From NCBI RefSeq assembly GCF_003573695.1, contig NC_039366.1, positions 163,002,770 to 163,066,769 on the forward strand: a stretch of 64,000 nt of DNA. Reading direction: 5' to 3'. Below, piece after piece: positions 11,430-23,891 of this stretch; the stretch's first letter is position 1, and every line of letters starts with the position of its first letter. This DNA is from Papaver somniferum. Taxonomy: Eukaryota > Streptophyta > Magnoliopsida > Ranunculales > Papaveraceae. The position numbers and the translations under genes are program-made. Under the pieces are notes generated by a model. That model saw only the letters and a list, made by a program, of their open reading frames with translations, was not told the DNA's origin and ran no database searches.

Positions 11430-13543
11430 CAGTTACTCCAGTGGTGAGGGTTAGCATCTCAGATTCTCAGCCGAAGAAGAAGGTTGTGATTTCACTAGCC
11501 AGATTCTCCTTCAATGCTACGCCCACCTCATTGTGGAGCGCTCAGTCTGTTTCTACTTCCCCCGTTAGCAAGGTTGTTGTACCTCCACCTTCGTCACCAG
11601 ATTGGACCGTACTGGGAAATTTTCCTTCTGCTGGTGATATGGACTTAGGTGGCGCTCAAGCTTTTTCTTCTGTTCCTAGCTCGTCCACCATGTCGTCTCT
11701 TCGTCGTGGTGAGGGTTCAGTACTTGTGCCCCATGCTCGTTCTCAAGAGATTAGTGGAGTTGTTGCTGAACCTGAGAATGGTAAGTTGCCTGAGAGTTTG
11801 AGACTTGGGAGCTCTGACGACGCTATTCTTGAAGCCATTCTGCGGGATTCAAAGGGTCTTTTTTCTGTTGAAGTCGATCATCACCACCTGGATGGTTCTT
11901 TGGAGGTAGCTTCGCAGTTGGATGTTCTGCCTGCCCAGTATCGCGTGGCTAAGGATCTATTCTTTGACCCGGACTGCCTTCGTTCTACCCAGAGCTTTGG
12001 TGAAATCCGCAGAGGTAGCATCCCAGAGATGTAGGCCTTCATGGACACCTACGGTTATTTCCTTACTCGCCTTTCGCTGTTCTCAGTAAGTGATTCTTAC
12101 TTTACTACTTTACGCTTTGCGTTGAACCTTCGTCTGTTCTTATGCTCCGTTGTTTGCAGCTTTGCAAACGAATAGATGTTGGTTGTACCTTGTTCAAGTT
12201 CTACAGGGCTAAGTGTACTCACCTGTGTGCTTTGTTAGAGCATGCTCGTCAAGAATATACCTTTGCTAGCGCACAGCAACCTTCGTCAAGTGATACGGCT
12301 TCTGCTGTTAAGGTATCTTCGTCGGAGGGTGATCTGAAAAAGACTCGGAGATCCTTGGAGGCTTGTTTGTTGTCTCTTGAGAGAGATAACAATGCTTCTA
12401 AAGTTGCTGAGGATGGACGCAAAGCTGCTGATTCTGCTCCGGTTGCTGAGTCCTCCAAAGCCATAGGTTCGTTTCTTCATCCTCTTAGCTCCTTTTTCAA
12501 TTTTGCTTGGTTGCATATTCCTGAGACAACCTACGCCTGCCAGTTGGTAGCTCTAGTGAGCTTAGATATATTAAGGAGCAGTTAGCCAAGTTGACCTACG
12601 ATGTTTGGTATTATGATAAGAAGTCTGACAGGTTGATGAACGTGTATATTCATAACGAGGCCCAACTTTCCCTTGAATCTGCTCATAACGCGGATTTTGT
12701 GAAGCAGATAGCTTTGCTCCATAAAGAATTTGACGAAACCCTTAAGTGGAAAGAGGGTCTCATTTTAAAAGCAAAAGGAGGATATTTCCTTAGTTGAGAA
12801 GCGCCTCTCAGCCCAGGACATCATCCGTAAAAAGTATCATGCAGATTTCGAATATGCATGTGCTTCCTTGGCTAAGGTTACTGCAGAGCGCAATGTTTTA
12901 TATTTTGAGGTTGGTTCTCTGAAGAATAAACTTGTCGAGGTTGGCTCCGCGTCTTCCACTATGTCTCATGCATCTCTGGTTAAGAGATTGGAAGAATTAG
13001 AGAATGTTTACCAAGTGTTGTCCTCTGAGAATGCTTCGCTCCGGATTGATTTTGAGGATCTCCGGACTGTACGAGATACCCTTGTGGAGGATCTCGATGC
13101 CGCTGAGGTTGACCTTGCAGAGGCCCAGCATAGTTTAGAAGAATCCCTTATCCATGCTGGAGGTAGCTTAGGGTTCCACTCATGCTGCAACATTCTTTGT
13201 GCCCGTTGTTGTCTTGGGTTGTTGCTTATCCTTCTTATATCCGTAGGTCTCCAGGAACAACTTGTAGGTGTGAATGCCAAGATTAACGGTCTTGAGGGTC
13301 AAGTATCTTCATTGGAGATAGCTCGCCAGTTTGATGTTGCTGCAAAGCTTAAAGAGGTGGCGCTTCAACGGGCTAATGATCAACTTAGTGCTCAGCTGGA
13401 GGAACTTCGTCGAAAGTCAGCCTCTGACTTGGAAATTCAGTCTTCCCAACTGAAGGTGCAGGCCATTGATTATATCAAAAATGCCTTTGCTGAAGCGGAG
13501 ATTCAGGTCGATGGAGTTGTCTTTCCCCGCCTTCCTTATCCTT
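11430..13543 (+). pseudogene. antisense gene of T3: coiled-coil protein, 5' truncated
   Basis: Intron-bearing gene opposite the T3 integrase. Readable exons: about 11430-12085 (in-frame TAG just before AFMDTYGYFLTRLSLFS), 12160-12466, about 12545-12780, then after a one-base frameshift near 12780 on to 13162, and 13247-13543 (stop TGA). The last intron (13163-13246, 84 bp) has no in-frame stop. The N-terminal part is Ser/Pro-rich; the rest is a long coiled coil (SLKNKLVEVGS, LKEVALQRANDQLSAQLEEL). It lacks the acidic tail of the T1 copy and starts abruptly at the junction with R1. It is the same class of antisense Tat gene as at 1-2207. Confidence 0.65.
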
Positions 13544-14142
13544 GATCCTGTCGTGTCCAGCTTAGTTTGACCGGACCCTTTGTTGTTTTATGCCCTTTGG
13601 AGAGGTGCCCTTGTGATGTCTCCTTTGTTTGAAACAATGTTTGGTGATGATTTGAACCTTCTTTATCTGCAACTTTTAAGACATGTCAGTCGTATTTTGG
13701 TAACATTATTATTTTACCTATGTCATTGCATGAATATTTTGTTTGTAGACGTATTGTGTCTAATTGATCGCACAATCAAGTCATCACAAAGTTCTAAGGT
13801 ATGCTTAACCTTTGGTAGAACATTCATCGTCCTACCTAAGTATCCCTTGGCCAGAAGGTACCGTGGTGGCGAAGGTTCCTACGTGGGCGATATTTTTCCT
13901 GTAACCCTACGCGTTCAGCGCGGAGACTGCTTTACTTTGACAAGGTATCTCTATATGGGGATATCTTACTTTTTCTTATTGCCTCATGAAGGGAGTTATT
14001 TCCCCGAGGATCCGAATATTGACATATGCGCAGTTATTTCATTCCTTGTCTCATCGTCAATCCTGACGGAGGGTGTCTATTCTAACCCAATTTATATTTA
14101 ATCAAAACTAACTTTCTTTTAGCAAAAAGTTTCTTTCATTGA
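13544..14142. other. spacer between antisense gene and pol of T3
   Basis: The 3' regions of two convergent genes meet here. I see no further coding sequence; the block CTTGGCCAGAAGGTACCGTG near 13847 is moderately GC-rich but has no sustained frame. Confidence 0.5.
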
Positions 14143-16615
14143 TTAGTAAGGTTTATAATACCTTTGATCAGGGATAGAACATGGTAGGCTACTGCCCGTT
14201 CCTTTCTTCTCCTGAGTAATCACCATTCTCTTATGGTAGTACTTTTTTAGGTACATTGCATTCCAGGAATGTTGTAATACTTCACCTTTGGGGGTCCTTA
14301 GGTAATAAGACCCTTTTCCGGCAATGTCGTGCATGATGCAGGGCCCATCCCATGTTGGAGCTAGCTTTCCCCACTCCTTCTTTCTTTGGTATGGTGGTAT
14401 CTGACGTAACACGTATTCCTCGACCACAAAGTTTATAGGGATGACCGTTTGTTGTATTCCCGAGCTAGCCTTCGTTGGTAGTTTACCATTTTTTGCAAAG
14501 CCACTTCCCGTATTTCTTCAAGTTCATTCAGATTTTCCAACATCAAGTCTGTCATTATATTCTTCTCCCATACCTCCGTTTTTGTTGTTGGGAGTATTAT
14601 CTCTGTTGGGATGACCGCTTCCGCTCCGTAGGTCAACAAGAATGGAGTTTCTCCCGTAGCTGACCTTCTTGTAGTTCGATAGGCCCATATGACGTTGTGC
14701 AGTTTTTTACACCATCTCTTCTTGTATGCTCCTAGCTTCTTCTTCAAGTTCATCGCTATGGTTTTGTTGGTTGCATCCGCTTGTCCATTACTCTTAGGGT
14801 ATATAGGAGTGGACTTGTTTTTCCGAATGTTGAAAGTATCGAACAACATGTCGATGTTCTTTACTTGCAACTGCTTGCCATTGTCAGAGACTATGGCGGC
14901 TGGTATTCCGAACCGGCATATGATTTGTTCAAACAAGAACTTAAAGACATTTTTGTCCCTAATCCTTTCCAAAGCCTTTGCTTTCACCCACTTGGTGAAG
15001 TAATCTGAAGCCACAATGAGATATTTTCTCTTCGAGGTTCCCTCTATCAAGGGTCTGACAATATCAACCCCCCATTTGACAAATGGCCAAGGGCTGATGA
15101 CTGAGTTAAGCTCCGTTGCTGGTGTTTTGATCTTCCAGGAAAAGGGTTGGCATCTTTCACACCGCTTAGCCACGTTCTTTGAGTCTTCTTCCATTCTTAG
15201 CCAGTAGTATCCTTGCATTTTGGATTTGACTGCCAAGGACCTTCTTCCGCTATGGTTGACGACATCTCCGCTGTGTATATCGTGGAGTATTTTCCTCCCT
15301 TCGGTTCGTGAGAGGCATCTCATTAGAGTTCCGAGAAATGACCTCCTATACAGTATTCCATCACGAATGTTGTACATTGATGCTTTAGATTTGAGATTCT
15401 GAGCTTCCTTAACGTCGGCTGGTGAGGTACCTTTGTCGAGATACTAGTGAATTGGAATCCTCCAATCATCTTCCGCTTCGTCTTCGCCGCCTTCATCTGA
15501 CATGGATTGTTCTTTGTAAGACTCTTCGGCTTCGTTATTTGATTCTCTTCGTCTTATTTTTATTTACCCGCTTCTCTCGTGGCTCGAGTTTGAACGGCCA
15601 AAGCCTCCTCGGCACCTGAGATAGGTCATTCTATCGAAGGTTCATATATTCTTCCAATTTGTACGGCGGTGGTATTTCTGTCCCTTAGCATTGATGATAT
15701 GAATGCTAAGGCATATGCGTGTTTGTTATCTTTTCGACAGACATGTATGAATGTTACGTTGCTGATCTTTGATGCATGCTCCTGAGCTAGCTTTAGTTAC
15801 GAGGATAGCACTGGATCCAAAGTTTGGTATTTGAGCTCGATTTGTCTAATGACCAACTATGAGTCACTAGTCAAACTAACGTCTGATAAGCCTAGATCCC
15901 GTGGCAAGCGTAGACCATGTATGGCCGCCTCGTACTCTATGATGTTATTGGTGTATTTTTCGAATTCTAACCTGAATGCGTAGATGAGTCGGTCTCCGGT
16001 AGGGGTTGTTATTACAATCCTTATGTCTGCGCCTTCTCCATTAGAGGATACATTTACAAATATCTCCCACCTTCGTGAATTCTGAGCTCCAGGAGATCTT
16101 TTGGTTCTTGCTTGTCTTCCTCCATTCCTGGGATGTCGTCTATCTCCGCTTCGTCGCTGAGAGGTAGGTCCGCCAAAAAGTCTGCTAAGATTTGTGATTT
16201 CTCATCCTTCCTAGTTTCAAAGATTATGTGGAAATCATGGCATTCCATTTTGCCACCCTTCCAATTTTCTCAGCGCTATCGAGGATTTGACCTATCTGAG
16301 CCTTCGTGAAGACTCGGATTGTATGTGCGTCGAAATATATCCTTAGTTTTTGTGTTGCCACTACTTAGGCGTATATAAGTTGCTCCACCTTGTTGTAGTT
16401 ACGCTCCGCTGAACTGAGTGTCTTGCTGATGTAGTAGATGGGTTTTTCTCTTTGCCCTTGGTATCGTATCAACAATGCGCTCACAGCGTAGCTTGTTGCC
16501 GCTAAGTATAAAGTGAGTATTTCACCTGGCTCCGGCTTCTGTAGGATGGGTACTGAAGCCAAGTATATCTTTTGGAAATCTTTTTCGCACTCCGTGGTCC
16601 ACATGAACTTAAGCA
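14143..16615 (-). pseudogene. T3 pol remnant: RNase H, second RNase H, integrase
   Basis: The C-terminal part of a Tat-like polyprotein. RNase H (about 16615-16360) shows WTTECEKDFQKI, PILQKPEPGEILTLYLAAT and PIYYISKTLSSAERNYNKVE. The connection (16248-16054) reads DEKSQILADFLADLP, and a second RNase H-type domain follows with several stops. Integrase (15377-14433) has a zinc motif with H..H and CERC, then catalytic D105 (GVDIVR) and D165 (VSDNGK). The third acid, 35 residues further on, is D201 in NGQADATNKT where Glu is expected (codon at 14775-14777). The C-terminal integrase region is at 14427-14143 (WGKLAPTWDGPC, SYYLRTPKGE). RT is absent: homology stops near 16615. Confidence 0.8.
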
Positions 16616-17479
16616 GTATTTGGTTCAACCATCCACAAGCACTGTTATCAATAAAGAATTGAAGAGGAAAGTCGCGCCTCAGCAAGCCAGACCGACCGAA
16701 TCATGTGTTTCTAGATTTCCAATTTCCTATGGGAGGGGTACATGGGATGCCAAAAGTTTGGATACAATACATATCTATCAAAAGCGACTCGGCCCATTGT
16801 TCAACAAATGACGATTCCAAAATATTGTTGCCTTCATCAATTCGTCAACCACCTTACCGGAAAATGCAATGGAAGTACGTCTTTCAAGAGAAAATAAGCT
16901 CGGGATAATTATACCTGGGGACTGCCAGTACAGGATGCCTTCACGTCCCTCAACCGATTTATTTCTAATATCAGCATCATCACTGTTGAAGCTTTACAAG
17001 CCGCAGAAATTTCTCAACATGAAGACGTACATGTGCATCAAAGACTCCAAAAGTACAAATCAGAGATATTTTCACGTATCTAGCCACGCCATCGAATCTA
17101 AAGTGTAACTGGGGACTGCTCATCTCATCCCATTCCATACAACCATCCAAGATTCAAAAGACGGTTCAAAAGATGTCGCTTGGAACGAAGTCCTTAAAGA
17201 TTCGCGGCACAGCGTCCATCCTTCTACATACCTAGCCGGCATGCCACAAATTTTCAAGAAGCGTGTAGTCTGCAAGGGGAGTATCAAACAAAAGAATGGG
17301 AGATCTCATATTGCAAAATCATGTACACATGTTCTACTCTAACCTTACCGAGGAGCGCTACGTCTAAAGTTTCAAGATATTGTGAGATCTTTCTAAGAAT
17401 TAGGATTTCTTAGTCGGGATATTTCATTCATTCATCTAACTTGAAACATAAAATCATAAAAGCAGCGTGAATGAGGGAT
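16616..17479. other. non-coding spacer of T4
   Basis: No convincing frame on either strand. The phrases CCTGGGGACTGCCAG (16915-16929) and AACTGGGGACTGCTC (17107-17121) recur, a style common in spacers of Tat-like elements. Confidence 0.45.
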
Positions 17480-18080
17480 TATTATTCGATCAAGCCCTGG
17501 ATCCAGCCGCATGAAACAAAAACTACTAAACATCAAAGAAGTGTCATCAACGCCAGGGCCAATGGCGCCTTCACTAGAATCCTCTCCAAAAGATGCTTCA
17601 ACATCCTCTCCAGAAGCCGCTTCAACATCCTCTCGAGTCGCTTCAACATCTTTTTCAGAAATTGTTTCAGAAATTGTTTCAGCAGCCTTTTAAGGATATT
17701 CCTCATGATAGGACTCGTCCACGTCAAAGTCGAGGATTATGACGTCGTCATGAAAATGGTATTCATGTTTATCCAGGAGTTCATGTTGTGCTCCACCCTC
17801 CTTTACTTTAGCCGGGCAGCAAACCTTTCAGCCCTAGCACTTGTTAGCTGAGATGCTTCATCGCGCCTCCACTTTTCCTCCATGCTAACCGAAGCCAGGA
17901 AAGCTTGGACACGCTCTCGAACGATACTCAGATGTACAAGAGACTTGGAATGCAGTTTAATATCCCAACCAACCGTATGCCTAATCTACCTGGGGCCAAC
18001 CGACATCATGCTAGGGGAACGCTTACCTGGATGCCTCTTGAACGTGACATGTTCCAAGGACAGGCCGACCCATCTCTCCT
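17480..18080 (-). pseudogene. antisense gene remnant of T4
   Basis: Read on the minus strand from the LTR side, a short exon (QERWVGLSLEHVTFKRHP) ends at a GT donor near 18020. Another exon reads MEEKWRRDEASQLTSARA, then ERFAARLK and a stop. The C-terminal piece (about 17760-17530) is acidic and repetitive, with DVEA/EDVEAA-type units and GEDSSEGAIGPGVDDTSL. In-frame stops break it. Position (between spacer and 3' LTR, opposite strand) and composition match the antisense genes of T1, T3 and T5. Confidence 0.55.
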
Positions 18081-18166
18081 GGTAATATCTAACTTTGTCT
18101 CATAAGTTTTACCTTTATTTGTCACCATCTATTGCTTACCCCGCAACAATGTCACTGTTACGTACT

Positions 18167-18181
18167 AAGCAGGGGACTTAA
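18167..18181 (+). promoter_or_regulatory. polypurine tract of T4
   Basis: AAGCAGGGGACTTAA directly precedes the LTR start TGTTGATGG. The identical 15-mer occurs as reverse complement at 43037-43051 next to the T5 LTR. Confidence 0.75.
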
Positions 18182-20586
18182 TGTTGATGGTGGTTTTTAG
18201 TTCAAGGGCTAAAATCGTAAACCCTGTATTTAATGCGTTGTCATCCTTCAAAGGAACAGAAGCCATTTAAAAGCAAGGAGTGCTTAAGCCTCTTCGCTCA
18301 CATATGTATTGAGAAATTCAATATATCTGTATATATGAAATTTACTCAGAACGGTGCGTGCAACAGCAATCCCAAAATATTATGCGAATTTTATCTTCCA
18401 CCGGCATTATTCACTAATGCATGACTTGCCTAGTATTTTCCTATGCTATGTTCCCAGTCGAACTCTCAATATTGACATGACATGACGATTAAATGTTCAC
18501 TCTCAGCAGAGTAGCATGAATATCCCGAAGTGTCAGTATTGAGATCTGCATGGAAGTACTCACACAGGCTGCATCAGTCTCTGACAAAGAGAATTTCGTG
18601 TCGACACACTTTTAAGTTAGCTCGATCGAACACGCTTAAATTCCTTAGGGAAAATCTAGACGGTCCATGCCAGTCTCAAAAATAATCGCGGCCACACAAT
18701 TTGTCCACGTAATCCAACAAGCCTAGAATACTCCTAGCAGAACTAGGAGATCATCATGGTGATCACCGGCGGGCCAACTAATGCCCTGGCCGAACGGATT
18801 CCACCTAGTACACTCGCAGCGCTTCGAACGATTAACCCCAATGTGGGTGATCGCGTTGTTAGCAAAACAAGTTCAAACGAGTTGGGACCGGCAAAAACGG
18901 TCTCAAAATCCATTGCATCCGTCCAACTTAGCCAGCCTTGTTGGACGGCCTAGATCGCATCTCGAACGATCGAAGAAGTACCAATGTATTCATTGGCGGC
19001 CCAACTCCTCCCTTGGTCGATCGACCTACCCGCGGAAAGTCCATAATGCATCAAGTCTTTCGATTGAACTAGGATGGACGTGGCCCTTTTAAAACCCTAA
19101 TTTGTACTTACGACAGTATGCTACTGGCGCAAATCGATCATAACCACCCATCTTCGCCAGCCGAATTGAGTGGCTTAGATCTAATTTTAGACGATCAAAG
19201 AGGCGCTAACATGGTCGACGGCGGCTCACCTTTATCCCTAGCTGATCGAATTACATGTGGTGATCTAGAAGCGCGTCAAACCGCTTGCCCAAAGTAGGGT
19301 GATCGCGCGCTTGTAAAACCCTAAATTGAATAAGCGGGGTTACACAACTGCCGCAAAATCGATCAAGACCGTCCAACTTCGCCAGCCTGGTCGGACGACC
19401 TAGATCTAATTTCAGAAGGCCAACCAGATGCTTGCACACTCACCAGCAACCCATCTGTGCGTGTACCTAATCGGCCTATCCAAATCAGTGGCAAATGCCA
19501 CGAATCATTTGGTCTAATGTTAGGGTGGCCGCACGGCTTCAAACCCTAAAATACAATCAACGGAAGCGTATAACTTCCTCGCAAATCATATCGTCTGTCC
19601 AATTTCGCTAGCCTGATCGGGCGGTTTAGATCGGATTCTAGATGACCAACAGGGTGACCCCATGATCACCGGCCACCACTCCTTCACAGGGAGCGATCGA
19701 CCCAGCGATAACTCGCCCATAAGGTCTTCAAACGATCACTTAAAGGTGGCCGGTCGTGCTACTTCTTTTAAGACACTCAATCTGTGACTGATTTGATCGA
19801 TCTCTAAAACAACGATGCTTCTAGGACATCGACTATTTTCAGCTGCTTGTTTAAAAGCGATGCTTCATACACATCGATTGTAAATAGTGTTTCATAAACA
19901 TTGATTTCACAAATAACTTTATTATTTAACCTAAAAGCACTATGTGCTGATTTTAGCGGCAAGTCTCATGACTTGACCCATTCACTCGAGACATCAAACA
20001 TGTCACAAACTGGGAGATGCTCACTGAGGTATTGGTCTGGAGGTTTACAGCGTGCGGTGTGCAACGCGCCCATTACGAGAAATTGTCAGGAAAGACGGAC
20101 GGTTAACAGTAATAAGAGTAGTGGGTGAACGTGTGATCAGTCTTCCCTTATAATGGAAACACGATGATCAACACCTTCTACACAACTCCACTTCTTCATT
20201 ACTTCCTCCACTTCCTATGAGATCAGGGTGCGCTCAATGACCTATATAAATAGGTTTTCAACCTATTTCAAACACAGGTGTTATCAACGCAAGTAGCCAG
20301 AAACCATTTTCTGATACATGTCATAAAACATCCACACCTTCATAATTCAACATTTTGATCTCAAACACCTTCTTCGCTTCCCTCCCTAAGACCAACCCTT
20401 CTCCTTCACCTTGTGACCGAATTGAATCTGGAACGACCATTTCTTGGTTTAGGCCAGAGTCTTACAGATTGATCTCCCGAACTCAAAAGTACTCATGTGC
20501 AGTACATTTGTTTAGGTTTGAATTCCTTTCTCATCAACACACTCAAACTTACCAAAAACAGTAGAATCAGTTTTTACCCTCAAACA
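18182..20586 (+). repeat. 3' LTR of T4 (about 2.4 kb)
   Basis: It starts TGTTGATGGTGGTTTTTAG after a PPT and ends near CAGTTTTTACCCTCAAACA, which parallels the T5 LTR end. A TATA box TATATAAATAG lies at 20243-20252, consistent with U3 covering most of the LTR and R-U5 the last 300 bp. A 224-bp tandem array occupies its middle. The exact right end could differ by a few bases. Confidence 0.7.
18740..19790. repeat. about 224-bp tandem repeats inside the T4 LTR
   Basis: Four to five diverged units. The phrase CCAACTTCGCCAGCCTGGTC and its variants recur at about 18926, 19150, 19374 and 19598, spacing about 224 bp. Each fuller unit also has CCTAGATC(T/G), GATCACCGG-type text and an AAACCCTA telo-box (near 19088, 19316 and 19542). 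Confidence 0.75.
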
Positions 20587-23500
20587 CAGGGAAAAAGACT
20601 AAGTGATTGAACATCGGGTTTTCGCAGCGGCGAAAGATTTTGGTTCTGAGGTACCGAGAGAACGATGGGGGCGTATTCTTGAATTCTCAATCCTCAACCT
20701 AGAAGCTACGCCACACTGCAATAAAAGGGTTTGGTTTGGACAACCACATCCATGGATTTATCTTTGCCAAGGATAAATCTGAACCACCACTTATATAGGC
20801 AAACTTAGCCAAACTATGTTTTGTATTCTTGATGACATGAAGAGGTGCATACATACATCTAGTTAATATTCCTACATACCCATATCTATATGCATGTGTC
20901 TTGAGGTGTTAGGTGTTTGGATATTTGTATGTGGATGTGGATGTGAAATTTAACCTTTGAATGAGACCCAAATTCGATATCAAATGTTGGGAACCATCAT
21001 TTGGGGCATACACAAAAAATTTTGAACATATAGAACAGGACAAAATCGGGATGTTAAATAGTGTTTATGTAGTGCCCCTTATCTAGCCATTTTTCATAAT
21101 GGCAAAAATGCCCATATTATTTATATTTGTTAATTATTTTTAAATTAAATTTTTTATTATTATTATTTTTTTTAAATTTAATTTTTAACTTTAAAAAAAA
21201 TGTTAAATATTTTTTATTTACGAACCTAAGTTCGGCTAACAAGTGATATGTCAAACCTAAGTTTTTTCAAAACATACGTAGGTTCGGCTGATAATATGTC
21301 AGCCGAACTTGTGTTTTATGAAAACATACCTAGGTTCGGCAACTGCAGATCTTAGGTTCGGCAGATTCGATAAAAAATAAGACATCCGAACTTAGTATTA
21401 TTCTTTATAAAGTGAAAGTCAGCTAACATTTTCGTGTTTAATTATCAGTCGAACTGTTCATCGACACTTTCAGGATGAAGAAAAATGAGAAATTCGGCTG
21501 ATAATTTGATTTTATTGTTAGCCGAACTTTGCTTTATAATTGTCGTAAGAAAAAATTCCATGCAATAAGAAAAGAAAGAAGAGAAGAAAAAAATTTAAAA
21601 AACAGTAAATAGAAATTAAAAAAAGAAAAATTAATTAATTAATCAAGGATATGTAAATAACTTAACCACTCATTAGACACCCCTTATCATCCCACACTAG
21701 CTAGGATCATCCATATATATCCCCCAAACTTTTTGGGTATTTCCCCAAATGATGGTTCAATGTTGGAGTTTTGGCTGTAATATTGAATTCGAAGTTTCCT
21801 TTTCTGAAAAGCCGTGGACATGGTATAAGTAAATATTCCAGAACTTTGAATCATCATGTGAAATTGAATTATGTACATGATGGCTACACTCTTCTTTGAT
21901 ACTGTTGATTGGTTTAGTAGAAATTAACATTCAATCCCAAAGTTGTTGGGCTTTGGACACTCTAGTCCTCTCCTCTCAAGCCTAGTACTAGGAGGTCCAA
22001 ATTTACACAATTCAGAATGAGTTGGTTCTTTGGTGAACGATTTAGTCCAAAATGAACGCTTTTTTGTGACAAAAGTACCCATCAACATTTCTTCTTCATC
22101 GTCGGTTTTGATTTCTTGGTTTCATTTGTCGAGACTTGACAGAGCTCTCCATCTACTCCGTTAAAGACGACATCATCAGATTTTGACAAAATTTCGGCAC
22201 AGATTCAATTCATGATCAGGTTTACATCAGTTCAGGCGTCTCTCCCTTTCCCGTTTCTCTCAACACCGAAGAATCTATGGAAGAAGATCTTAAATTAAAC
22301 AAACAGATCTGGTAAATTTCATCCAAATCTTAAACAAAATTCATTAAATTTTACACCAGCAGTTTTAATATCCCTTCGCAATCTTATTAAAATTTCTTTT
22401 ACGATGCTTTAGGTATTCATTTTATTTTGATTAGTTACCAAATGTTATTCTTTTCTTACATCTAAGGGTTCTTTTTAATTAAACAGAGTTTTGGTCGAGG
22501 AGTATACGAGTTGGAACTGTAAATTTTGGTTTTATGGCGATTGTTTTTGAGCAGTACGTCTACTGGTATCTGCAATCACTGGTAGTTGCATCCATATGAT
22601 TCCTTTAATTTCTGTAAATTTTGATCTCATCTGTGATTTTAGTTTTGGGAGGGATTTAGTTTTTTGTTGTTTTTTTTGTTGATTAGGTATAGATTTTATA
22701 TTAAACGATGGATAATGGTGAAAACATGTGAGCTTTTTTTGAGTATTGTTGAATGTCTATCCCATTTTAAAAATCGAGAGATAACAGAATTAAGTATTGT
22801 TGAATGTCTATCCCATTTTAAAAATAGAGAGAGAACAGAATTGTAAGGATGTAGAGAAACTTTGGAAATCATTGTGGTATTTTGTTTGTGTTTGTTTGGC
22901 CTGATTAATTGTAGCTGAATATCTATTATAAACTTATTTTGTTTATGCTATTAATTTTGTTGGTATTGCTGAAAAGTTAGCTAAGCATCTCCCGGTACCA
23001 CAAGAGACAAACTTAATCAATTACTGACTACCAAAGTTAGTTGTTTATTAGTTGTCAGCACCACCATATATGGATTCCACGTCTTAGTATGGGAAGCAAA
23101 GAAATGCTTTTGCTTATTTGGTAAAGTGAACTCCATTAGGAGTTAGGTGGATGACGTGGTGATTTTACAACCAAATTTCCTTTGTGGGTTGTGTTAAGTA
23201 TCAGACAGGGGTCATTTGTTTGTTGTTCTTTTGTCTATGTTACTCGTTGTGAGAATGTTGTGATAAGTGATAAGGCAATCCAGGAATTAAAATGTTTATT
23301 ACTAAGCATTTTGTGAAGCTTGACTTAATTCGGGTGTTCTCTTAGAGAGAAATCAACGTTGCTTGCTTGTTTAGAGCATGTTAAGCTAGCCAAACGGGTA
23401 CTACTATTCCCATGGAATCTTCTGGTTGCTTAAAATTATTAGGATCATACTGTTTAAGAGAAGTTTCACAGGCAAATACAGTGATGACATTTTAGTTAAT

Positions 23501-23891
23501 CATCATTTTCATGAGCTCGTGTAAAACGTGGTATAACAACGTTTGTGATGTATAGATTTATTAGTATAAATCAGAAAAAAGAAATGCTACACTACCGTTA
23601 GGATAACTAGGCTTCCAAATTAACAAGAAGCTCAATGATCCCTGTTGCCAGTTGCAATCAATCATTTTCAAACTTCATTAGGGAGTTCTTGGTGACTGCT
23701 AGGTGGTTCATTAACTGGCTGATTCGGCTTCTCTAAATGTCTTTATTCCAGAGCTCTATTCTAGTTTGTATATGTGATGTCATATTATATTTCTGTTAAG
23801 CTTGATACTTCCCGTCTTGTTTGCTCTTCTAGATAGAAAGCATACCGTATCTAAGCATTAGGCATTGAGGATAATGAATTTGTTTTGACAG
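20587..23891. other. low-copy-looking DNA without recognised gene
   Basis: I see no long open frame. It contains a run of GTTCGGCT/AGCCGAAC inverted words (21228-21545), AT-rich DNA, and a roughly 53-bp tandem duplication near 22742-22843 (the phrase TTGAATGTCTATCCCATTTT occurs twice). Around 22040-22312 the composition (pyrimidine-rich, then ATCTG|GTAAAT) would suit a 5' untranslated exon feeding the exon at 23892, but this is inference. Confidence 0.4.
21228..21545. repeat. GTTCGGCT/AGCCGAAC palindrome cluster
   Basis: At least eight GTTCGGC or GCCGAAC words occur in about 320 bp, several paired as hairpins, for example GGTTCGGCTGATAATATG followed by TCAGCCGAAC. No clear element ends or target duplication were found. 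Confidence 0.5.

Larger units (their letters stand above)
16616..20586 (+). mobile_element. T4: 3' end of a plus-strand Tat-like element
   Basis: A truncated element consisting of a non-coding spacer, a minus-strand (antisense) gene remnant, a PPT and a full-length-looking 3' LTR (18182-20586). Its PPT is identical to that of T5, and its LTR start and end match T5 in type (TGTTGATGGTGG against TGTAGATGGTGG). Gag and pol are missing. The left junction, about 16605-16630, fuses it to the oppositely oriented T3 integrase/RNase H region. Confidence 0.7.

Noticed and set aside
17533..17727. Leu/Lys-rich 64-residue frame on minus
   Set aside because: Wrong frame of the acidic DVEA-repeat tail of the T4 antisense gene.
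18756..19439. Short frames within the T4 LTR
   Set aside because: They lie in the 224-bp tandem repeats, and adjacent units are open in different frames.
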